A DNA stretch of 5,491 nucleotides from Leptolyngbya sp. SIO4C5 (GTDB taxonomy: Bacteria > Cyanobacteriota > Cyanobacteriia > Phormidesmidales > Phormidesmidaceae): NCBI GenBank assembly GCA_010671965.1, contig JAAHIC010000345.1, forward strand, positions 1 through 5,491, in the 5' to 3' direction. The notes beneath the pieces were generated by a model. That model was not told the origin of the DNA. It ran no database searches and saw only the letters and a program-made list of their open reading frames with translations. Shown here one piece after another: positions 1 through 4,165 of this stretch. Each line of letters starts with the position of its first letter. Within the stretch, counting starts at the first letter, position 1. A program made the position numbers and the translations under genes.

Positions 1-110
1 CAACTCGGCAGCGCAGGCTCTTGCGGGTAGATCTGCAGGGAAATATCTGCTAAGGCGGATAGCGAACCAAACCGACAGCTTACCTGCCTTAACTCAAAGA
101 GGGGCCGCAT
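1..110 (-). CDS. ABC transporter ATP-binding protein, N-terminal fragment (PhnC-like)
   Basis: This is the first 36 codons of a gene that runs off the left edge of the window. ATG is at 110-108, only 5 bp after the stop of the substrate-binding protein gene, so the two are almost certainly one operon. The translation begins MRPLFELRQVSCRFG and continues SLSALADISLQIYPQEPALP. This is the typical first strand, A-loop region and second strand of an ABC ATPase: a 'L.L..V...FG...AL.DISL.I..GE' pattern just before the Walker A P-loop, which lies outside the window. By family knowledge it would be the cytoplasmic subunit that hydrolyses ATP to drive import of the anion bound by the neighbouring lipoprotein. 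No clear Shine-Dalgarno sequence precedes the ATG, which fits translational coupling to the upstream stop. The PhnC assignment rests on the partner gene rather than on this short fragment. Confidence 0.7.
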   Translation of the reverse strand, partial: MRPLFELRQVSCRFGSLSALADISLQIYPQEPALPS

Positions 111-115
111 GATAG

Positions 116-1054
116 CTATTGAATCTTGCCAATCTCTCGGCCCACCTGCTCAATCTGATCGTAGTTGCTGTTTTGAGTTGGGATGAACCGCTCGGCCCCA
201 AACAGCTCTAGAATTTCCTGATGTTCTGGATTGCTAGGGTCAAGCTGGAGCAGAGCCGCCTGTACCTTTTCGACAAAATCTTCGCCGTATTCCGCCTTGA
301 CGGCTGGATTAATGACCCAGTGATAGTCATAGTAGGCCGGAGTGCGCCAAATCACCTCCACTTTTTCAGGATCGATCGCCCCTTCCGCTAAACGAGCTTC
401 CCAGACCTGCTCGTTGAGTGCTCCGGCCTCATAAGTGCCAGCCTCCACTAGCTTAATAGTGGCGTCATGATTACCTGAAAAGCCGACTTCTCCTTGGAAA
501 TCAGCCAGCGTTACCCCGGCCTGCTGCAAGAAATACTGGGGCATTAGCCGCCCCGACGTTGAGGACTCGCTGCCAAAGGTAAAGGTGCGCTCTTTAAGCT
601 GCGTTAGCTCTGCAATGTCGTCGATTTCTGCTAGGTCACTGCCGGTATTGGCGATGAAGACGCTATGGAACTGGGCGTCAATCTGGCGCTGGGCGATCGC
701 CTCTGCTCCCTCCACCTGCAGCCGCGCCTGTACCCCGGTCAGCCCGCCAAACCAAACCAAATCTAGGTCGCCCACCTTGAAGGCGGTGACGGCAGCAGCG
801 TAATCAATTACAGGCTCATACTCAACCGGCACGCCTAGCTCAGCTGCTAAGTAGTCTGCCAGCTTAGTGTAGAGCCGCTGTAGCTTTTCAGGATCTTGAT
901 CGGGAATAGCTCCTACCGTCAATGTCTCAGCGGCTGCATCTGCAGGCACTGAACCCTGGGTTTCAGGGGTTGCTTGGGGGGTACAGGCGGCCAAGGATAC
1001 TGAGCAGCAAATCAGTAAAACGCGGGCGAGCAAAGAACATCTGGCGGTCATCAT
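116..1054 (-). CDS. PhnD-like ABC transporter substrate-binding lipoprotein (putative phosphonate or selenate type)
   Basis: This 312-residue exported lipoprotein should capture an oxyanion outside the inner membrane and pass it to an ABC importer. A signal peptide with basic residues (R5, R11) and a hydrophobic core ends in the lipobox LAAC, with C24 as the lipidated cysteine. A low-complexity linker follows to about residue 43, then the binding fold from TLTVGAIPDQDP. Typical PhnD-like (PF12974) features are GDLDLVWFGGLTG (95-107), GSESSTSGR (161-169), and HDATIKLVEAGTYEAGAL (196-213). From memory, the 'IPDQDPEKLQRLY' and 'WFGGLTGVQAR' wording is closest to the family annotated as putative selenate ABC transporter binding proteins; phosphonate or phosphate analogues remain possible. 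Two ATG codons lie in tandem at 1054 and 1051, and no strong ribosome site decides between them. The ATPase gene follows after 5 bp. I am sure of the PhnD-like fold and unsure of the ligand. Confidence 0.88.
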   Translation of the reverse strand: MMTARCSLLARVLLICCSVSLAACTPQATPETQGSVPADAAAETLTVGAIPDQDPEKLQRLYTKLADYLAAELGVPVEYEPVIDYAAAVTAFKVGDLDLVWFGGLTGVQARLQVEGAEAIAQRQIDAQFHSVFIANTGSDLAEIDDIAELTQLKERTFTFGSESSTSGRLMPQYFLQQAGVTLADFQGEVGFSGNHDATIKLVEAGTYEAGALNEQVWEARLAEGAIDPEKVEVIWRTPAYYDYHWVINPAVKAEYGEDFVEKVQAALLQLDPSNPEHQEILELFGAERFIPTQNSNYDQIEQVGREIGKIQ

Positions 1055-1162
1055 GAGTGGTCAATCACAGATTGGGAAAAGGAAATCTCAATTTTGCCGA
1101 GCTTGAATTCGGGCTGCTGCCGTGTCACCCTGATGGGCGTTGATCTCAGTGGTGGGGTGGGG
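1055..1162. promoter_or_regulatory. Divergent intergenic region between the transporter operon and sfsA
   Basis: These 108 bp separate two divergently transcribed genes, so promoters for both must lie here or extend into the coding ends. I could not find a hexamer pair close to the sigma-70 consensus on either strand. A weak TTGAGA lies on the minus strand at 1088-1083 without a good partner. No inverted repeat that would suggest a regulator site was seen. Confidence 0.35.
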
Positions 1163-1897
1163 ATGTCGTCATTTTGGTTTTACAGCTATCCAGAACTCTA
1201 TGTGGGCACCTTAGTCCGACGGTATAAACGCTTTTTGGCTGACATTGAGCTGGATTCTGGCGTCACTATTACCGCTCACTGTCCCAATACCGGACCCATG
1301 ACGGGGGTGTGCCAGAGCGGCAGTCGGGTCTTGGTTTCTCGCAGCGGCAATCCTAAGAGGAAGCTAGCATACACCTGGGAAGCAATTGAGGTCAACGATA
1401 CTGAGCCAACTTGGGTGGGTATCAATACGGCTTTGCCCAACCGGGTGGTGCGCTCCGCCCTAGAGGCTAGACTTTTTCCGCAGCTAAAACCCTATACGGA
1501 AATTAAACCTGAGGTGCCCTATGGCCGCGATCGCAAAAGCCGGATTGACTTTTTGCTGACGGGTGGGCCAGTCCCGGTTTACGTAGAGGTTAAAAATACC
1601 ACCTGGGCGCAGGGGCGCTGTGCCCTGTTTCCTGACACGGTGACAACACGCGGGCAAAAGCATCTGCGCGAGCTGACGGCCCTGCTGCCGCAGGCAAGAG
1701 CGGTAATGCTGTACTTCATTAACCGAGCCGATTGTCTGTCGTTTGCCCCTGGCGATACAACCGATCCGGAGTATGGGCAGCTACTGCGACTAGCGATCGC
1801 CCAGGGCGTTGAAGTTTTGCCTTGCCGCTTTGAAATCACGCCCCAGGGGATTTCCTACTTGGGTTTGGCCCCGCTCAAACTGCCGCCACTGGGCTAA
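1163..1897 (+). CDS. sfsA: SfsA family protein (sugar fermentation stimulation protein A, DNA/RNA nuclease fold)
   Basis: This is a 244-residue cytoplasmic protein, close to the usual SfsA length of about 235. Motifs in order are RRYKRFLAD (19-27), HCPNTGPMTG (39-48), NPKRKLAYTWE (63-73), VPYGRDRKSRIDF (118-130), YVEVKN (140-145) and FPDTVTTRGQKHLREL (156-171). The family combines an N-terminal OB-like domain with a PD-(D/E)xK nuclease-like core; D129 and E142-x-K144 fit that catalytic pattern. E. coli SfsA was described as a DNA-binding protein affecting maltose use; its cellular role, especially in cyanobacteria, is unsettled. I chose ATG at 1163 because the protein then starts at MSSFWFYSYPEL, where family similarity begins, and GGTGGGG lies just upstream. 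In-frame TTG at 1094 and ATG at 1133 would add 23 or 10 residues without family resemblance. It is transcribed away from the transporter operon and is followed by a gene-poor region. Confidence 0.93.
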   Translation: MSSFWFYSYPELYVGTLVRRYKRFLADIELDSGVTITAHCPNTGPMTGVCQSGSRVLVSRSGNPKRKLAYTWEAIEVNDTEPTWVGINTALPNRVVRSALEARLFPQLKPYTEIKPEVPYGRDRKSRIDFLLTGGPVPVYVEVKNTTWAQGRCALFPDTVTTRGQKHLRELTALLPQARAVMLYFINRADCLSFAPGDTTDPEYGQLLRLAIAQGVEVLPCRFEITPQGISYLGLAPLKLPPLG

Positions 1898-1950
1898 TCG
1901 GGCTATGACAGAAACGCTGGGCTACCGGCAGCATTGAGTCCTTTCTCAGG

Positions 1951-2083
1951 AAAATTTACAAACTTCCCAAAAACTGAGGACTTTGCATTTCTTATTTTTT
2001 ATCCGAGTTTTCCCCATCTATTCCACAGAGTTTCCACAGCTTTCCCTAAAGTTTTCCACAGGATAGCTAACGTTTTCCACAGG
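1951..2083 (+). other. DnaA-box cluster with adjacent AT-rich tract (candidate replication origin)
   Basis: Five same-strand sites match the box TTTTCCACA, which I recall as the cyanobacterial DnaA-box consensus. Two are exact (2052-2060, 2073-2081). Three have one mismatch: TTTTCCCCA (2008-2016), TATTCCACA (2019-2027) and GTTTCCACA (2030-2038). The two exact boxes sit in an identical 12-mer GTTTTCCACAGG repeated 21 bp apart. The 50 bases 1951-2000 hold 13 G+C (26%) and could serve as a DNA unwinding element. Known origins combine clustered DnaA boxes with such a tract. No dnaA or dnaN lies in the window, so the site could instead titrate DnaA or regulate a gene. An open frame of about 69 codons crosses the array, but its Phe-His-Arg repetition only mirrors the DNA repeats. 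Confidence 0.62.
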
Positions 2084-2147
2084 TTTTTACGCTGGCATCA
2101 GAGTCTCACGGATTTCTCTGGATTTTTCAGACAGGGCCGCTAAGCTC

Positions 2148-2170
2148 TCATAAAAAGCGATCTTTTATGA
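2148..2170. repeat. Inverted repeat, 8-bp perfect arms
   Basis: TCATAAAA (2148-2155) and TTTTATGA (2163-2170) are perfect reverse complements around a 7-base spacer AGCGATC, which is part of a HIP1 motif. The stem is AT-rich with little RNA stability, so a DNA-level role such as protein binding or part of the putative origin fits better than a terminator. It lies 66 bp past the last DnaA box. The function is not known. Confidence 0.45.
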
Positions 2171-2193
2171 AGCAATGTAACGAAGCTAGGCTT

Positions 2194-2391
2194 CTATGCC
2201 TGATTCTTCCGTAAACCTTGAGTTTGTCTGAAGCGTTTCGCAATGCTTCGCAACATTGACAACCCTACCCCCCCATAGCGCACAATGATGCGACCACCAG
2301 ATGAAAGCGCTTTGACCTCAGCTTGTATTTTTGTTCCCAAACCTTCGGGAAAAGCACAAGCGTAGGCCAGGTCAGCGCTGCTTTGGGCTGT
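2194..2391 (-). pseudogene. Possible gene remnant, methyltransferase-like C-terminal piece
   Basis: This minus-strand frame is open for 65 codons between TAG at 2394-2392 and TAG at 2196-2194, with no ATG near its start. It reads like real protein: DLAYACAFPEGLGTKIQAEV, then KALSSGGRIIVRYGG, then a basic tail ending RKNQA. The order acidic-hydrophobic strand, helix, 'L.sGGRIIVRYG' strand resembles the second half of a class I SAM-dependent methyltransferase (motif IV onward), but I cannot name a family. Upstream of the in-frame TAG the same frame stays open to a TAG at about 2551, so the stop may be an inactivating change in a once longer gene. No glycine-rich SAM-binding motif I is visible upstream. 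It runs antisense to the leader of the DUF2811-like gene. It could be a decayed gene or a chance open frame. Confidence 0.33.
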
Positions 2392-2474
2392 CTACTTGTC
2401 AGCACTGGCGGTCAGCACTAACCCTAAGCACTTAGATTTGTCTGCCTGAAAATTTGCTCCATGCCGTAATTTCT

Positions 2475-2478
2475 GAGG
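2475..2478 (+). promoter_or_regulatory. Shine-Dalgarno sequence for the DUF2811-like gene
   Basis: GAGG lies 6 bases before the ATG at 2485, a good spacing. It supports that start and that this small gene is translated. Confidence 0.55.
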
Positions 2479-2484
2479 TTCCTG

Positions 2485-2685
2485 ATGAACACGACGATTA
2501 GTATCCTGGCTGAAATTCCTGAAGAACTCCATGAATCGCTCAAATGCTTTCTAGAAACTCACCCTGCTTGGGATCAAGACCGCGTTTTCTCAGCCGCGCT
2601 CTCTCTATTTCTGTTACAAAATAGCGACGGCGATCGCCGCGCTTCGCGGGTCTATTTGGACACCTTGTTCAACTATGCCGCTTAG
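2485..2685 (+). CDS. DUF2811-like small protein
   Basis: This is a 66-residue cytoplasmic protein that I recognise as resembling DUF2811, a short family of unknown function found in cyanobacteria. Family-like stretches are SILAEIPEELHESL (6-19), THPAWDQDRVFSAALSLFLL (25-44) and SRVYLDTLF (54-62). A short N-terminal strand followed by two helices with a hydrophobic face is reminiscent of ribbon-helix-helix regulators, but that is inference and no function is known. The length fits the family and both ends look intact. ATG at 2485 is preceded by GAGG at good spacing. A HIP1 site lies inside the gene (2630-2637), in codons for a charged variable linker DGDRR. The gene stands alone: upstream is the DnaA-box region and a possible antisense remnant, and downstream a hairpin begins 12 bp after the stop. 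No regulation is evident beyond the ribosome site. Confidence 0.85.
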   Translation: MNTTISILAEIPEELHESLKCFLETHPAWDQDRVFSAALSLFLLQNSDGDRRASRVYLDTLFNYAA

Positions 2686-2697
2686 GCTTTAGGCAGG

Positions 2698-2729
2698 CGT
2701 TGAGAATGACTTAATGCTTGTTCTCAACG
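2698..2729 (+). terminator. Hairpin after the DUF2811-like gene, possible terminator
   Basis: CGTTGAGAA (2698-2706) pairs perfectly with TTCTCAACG (2721-2729) across a 14-base loop that can close a little further with wobble pairs. It begins 12 bp after the stop codon, the right place for transcript end formation. No T-run follows, so it is not a canonical intrinsic terminator; it may instead protect the mRNA 3' end. Confidence 0.45.
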
Positions 2730-2777
2730 TCTACTCAACAGTCTTCGCAGTTTCTAAGTAGGTGGACTTAACTATTG

Positions 2778-2843
2778 GTAGGATGGGTCAGCGACAGCGT
2801 AACCCGCGCGGGTGTTGGGTTTCATTCCTCAACCGCGGCCTAC
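2778..2843. repeat. Short interspersed repeat, cyanobacterial GTAGG...CCTAC type
   Basis: This 66-bp unit is bounded by GTAGG (2778-2782) and CCTAC (2839-2843). Inside are GGATGGGTCAGCGACAGCG, a perfect 12-bp palindrome ACCCGCGCGGGT (2802-2813), and TTGGGTTTCATTCCTCAACC. From memory, wording such as 'GTAGGTTGGGTTgAGG...AACCCAACA' and 'GGGTTAGCGATAGCGTAACCC' recurs many times between genes in cyanobacterial genomes. It encodes no protein and probably spreads as a non-autonomous or folded-RNA/DNA element; its mechanism is not evident here. Confidence 0.55.
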
Positions 2844-2904
2844 ATTTACTCCTGTTCAACTGCGCCTATCTGCTTGTTGAATGCTTAATCGCTAATTTAT
2901 CTGC

Positions 2905-2957
2905 ACGGCTATTTGGGCTACTTTGAGCATGAATCAAAGAATTGGGCTAGCCGTTTT
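2905..2957 (+). other. Two-part hairpin with embedded 8-bp direct repeat
   Basis: The outer arms ACGGCTA (2905-2911) and TAGCCGT (2948-2954) enclose inner arms CTTTGA (2921-2926) and TCAAAG (2934-2939) around a 7-base loop. The direct repeat TTGGGCTA occurs at 2913-2920 and 2942-2949. An alternative fold pairs GGCTA (2916-2920) with TAGCC (2948-2952), stacked on the inner stem and leaving an 8-base bulge. Four T's end the structure (2954-2957). It lies just before a possible promoter for the PHP gene, so it may be a weak terminator for upstream transcription or a protein-binding site. Confidence 0.42.
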
Positions 2958-2968
2958 ACCAGTGCGGA

Positions 2969-2974
2969 TATAGT
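2969..2974 (+). promoter_or_regulatory. Possible -10 element for the PHP-domain gene
   Basis: TATAGT (one mismatch from TATAAT) lies 33 bp before the ATG of the next gene, inside the AT-rich tract GGATATAGTATAAAAAAAG; overlapping TATAAA at 2974 is an alternative. No good -35 hexamer sits at 16-18 bp; TTGGGC at 2942-2947 is 21 bp away. The call is weak and rests mainly on position and AT content. Confidence 0.28.
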
Positions 2975-3007
2975 ATAAAAAAAGCGATAAGTCAACTTAG
3001 TTTAATT

Positions 3008-3733
3008 ATGGCGGTTAATCCTGCCCTGGTTTCGACAGTGGCAGTGCGGGGCGCTCTGAAACTTCAGCAAATCTTTGCCACCGTAGATGCTCAGAGCTGT
3101 CCCAATAGCTACAACTTTCACATGCACACGCTCTGCTCGGACGGACAGCTAGAGCCGGAAGCACTGGTGGAGCAGGCTATTTCTATTGGCCTCGTAGAAT
3201 ACGCGATTACCGATCATCACACCGTCAAAGGCTATCGTCGCGCTAAAGCCTGGATGGAAGACTGGCAGTGGCGTCATCCGGCCTCAGTTAGAGGTAAAGC
3301 TCGAAAACGCGCAGCGCTACCGCGTCTTTGGTCAGGCGTTGAGATCACGGCCACCCTATTAGACGCCGAGGTGCATATCTTAGGCTACGCTTTTGATATT
3401 GATCACCCCGTCATCCAGCCCTATCTACAGGGCCACAGTCGCCGCGAAGGCGATCGCGCCGCGCAAAAAGTCATTGATGCTATTCAGCAAGCGAACGGCC
3501 TAGCTGTTTTAGCGCATCCGGCCCGCTATCGCCGCTCTGCTGAAGAGTTAATTCAGGCTGCAGTGCAGCTAGGCATCGACGGGGCAGAAGCCTACTACGC
3601 CTACGATAATCCTGCTATTTGGCGACCTAGCCCCGACAAAACTAAAGTCGTTGAGCGCCTGATAGATGATTACGGCCTGCTGCGAACCTGCGGCACCGAT
3701 ACCCACGGCAAGAGCCTGCTGAAGCGAATCTGA
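3008..3733 (+). CDS. PHP-domain metal-dependent phosphoesterase (YciV/RNase AM-like)
   Basis: This 241-residue, probably cytoplasmic enzyme of the PHP superfamily hydrolyses phosphate ester bonds at a multi-metal site. The metal-ligand motifs are all present in order: HMHT with H38 and H40, SDG with D45, ITDHH with D69, H70 and H71, GVEI with E112, EVHILGY with H123, AHPAR with H170, and GTDTH with D231 and H233. The family includes nucleoside 3',5'-bisphosphate phosphatase and the 5'-3' exonuclease RNase AM; the exact substrate here is unknown. The protein is somewhat shorter than the E. coli relative, which I recall as about 290 residues. Between the ITDHH and GVEI motifs is a basic stretch near residues 90-106 (RHPASVRGKARKRAALP) that looks inserted. 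ATG at 3008 has no Shine-Dalgarno sequence before it; the N-terminus before HMHT resembles other cyanobacterial members, supporting this start. It converges on a tiny membrane protein gene 23 bp downstream. Confidence 0.9.
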   Translation: MAVNPALVSTVAVRGALKLQQIFATVDAQSCPNSYNFHMHTLCSDGQLEPEALVEQAISIGLVEYAITDHHTVKGYRRAKAWMEDWQWRHPASVRGKARKRAALPRLWSGVEITATLLDAEVHILGYAFDIDHPVIQPYLQGHSRREGDRAAQKVIDAIQQANGLAVLAHPARYRRSAEELIQAAVQLGIDGAEAYYAYDNPAIWRPSPDKTKVVERLIDDYGLLRTCGTDTHGKSLLKRI

Positions 3734-3756
3734 CCTAAACCAGCAAAAGGTCTAGC

Positions 3757-3873
3757 TTACTTTGGCATACTCTCAAAAAACATCAGGCCAATTAGGCTGG
3801 CACAGACTAAAGCCATCATAAAGCCAAGTCCTAGAGCCTGACCCAGTCCGGTGCGAGAAAAAGCAGCTTTCAT
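3757..3873 (-). CDS. Small single-helix membrane protein, unrecognised
   Basis: This short frame encodes 38 residues. The N-terminus MKAAFSRTGLGQ is positively charged. One hydrophobic segment of about 21 residues follows (LGLGFMMALVCASLIGLMFF, residues 14-33), and the tail ESMPK is short and polar. That is the layout of the many tiny transmembrane subunits of cyanobacterial photosynthetic and NDH-1 complexes, but I cannot match it to a named one. Basic residues before the helix predict the N-terminus in the cytoplasm. ATG at 3873 is preceded by GACGAG about 8 bases upstream, a weak ribosome site. It is convergent with the PHP-domain gene, with 23 bp between the stop codons. An inverted repeat lies 25-44 bp before its start. 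A composed start, helix and stop favour a real gene, yet a chance frame of this length is possible. Confidence 0.55.
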   Translation of the reverse strand: MKAAFSRTGLGQALGLGFMMALVCASLIGLMFFESMPK

Positions 3874-3897
3874 ATCGTTTACTCGTCAATGTTATGA

Positions 3898-3917
3898 AAG
3901 CAAGATATCACTTGCTT
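3898..3917. repeat. Inverted repeat upstream of the small membrane protein gene
   Basis: AAGCAAG (3898-3904) and CTTGCTT (3911-3917) are perfect complements around ATATCA. The repeat lies 25-44 bp before the start of the small minus-strand gene, where an operator or 5'-leader hairpin would be expected. The remaining bases to 4080 show no other gene or clear signal. Confidence 0.4.
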
Positions 3918-4081
3918 ACGAGTCGCTACGATAAATGAATTAATGCTTCACAAAGTTAATAGTGCGTTACATCAGCGTTTTGCTCCGGCTTGATCTACTG
4001 CTAAAACAGTTGCTTAAAACAATGAGGAGTCACGCAGCTCAAGATTCAAGACGCTAGCGGCAGAGGTAGGATCCCCTTTAT

Positions 4082-4112
4082 CCCCCTCGATGAGGGGGCG
4101 ATCGCCGGGGGA
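4082..4112. repeat. G/C-run hairpin with an embedded HIP1 palindrome
   Basis: CCCCCTC (4082-4088) pairs with GAGGGGG (4092-4098) across a 3-base loop. The right arm runs directly into the 10-bp palindrome GGCGATCGCC (4097-4106), then GGGGG. An alternative fold pairs TCCCCC (4081-4086) with GGGGGA (4107-4112). It lies 54 bp past the stop of the TonB-like gene and could end its transcript, but no T-run follows on either strand. The preceding GGATCCCCTTTATCCCC resembles C-rich interspersed repeats I recall from cyanobacteria. Confidence 0.45.
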
Positions 4113-4165
4113 ATATTGCGAGCGGTTATTCAGGCTTTGTTAAATTCGTAAATCCCAACAGTCTT

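Noticed and set aside
585..803. Plus-strand open frame inside the substrate-binding protein gene
   Set aside because: Antisense shadow of a well-supported gene, with low-quality Ser/Trp/Cys-rich translation.
1579..1839. Minus-strand open frame inside sfsA
   Set aside because: Overlaps the conserved nuclease-like core of sfsA and has no recognisable protein character.
1905..1937. Ten-codon frame MTETLGYRQH just after sfsA
   Set aside because: Too short and without ribosome-site support; a chance frame is the simpler explanation.
2008..2083. CRISPR array explanation for the regular repeats
   Set aside because: Repeat units are 8-12 bp with 9-13 bp spacers and match the DnaA box; CRISPR repeats and spacers are each about 30 bp or more.
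1934..2143. Open frame of 69 codons on the plus strand starting with TTG after sfsA
   Set aside because: Its repeated Phe-His-Arg and Val-Phe-His pattern is a direct translation of the DnaA-box repeats; it has no ATG, no ribosome site and no family resemblance.
2182..2194. Small inverted repeat GAAGC-TAG-GCTTC as a terminator
   Set aside because: A 5-bp stem with a 3-base loop and no T-run is too weak to call.
2929..2973. Mini frame MNQRIGLAVLPVRI as a leader peptide for the PHP gene
   Set aside because: Only 14 codons, no ribosome site, and it overlaps the hairpin and possible promoter.
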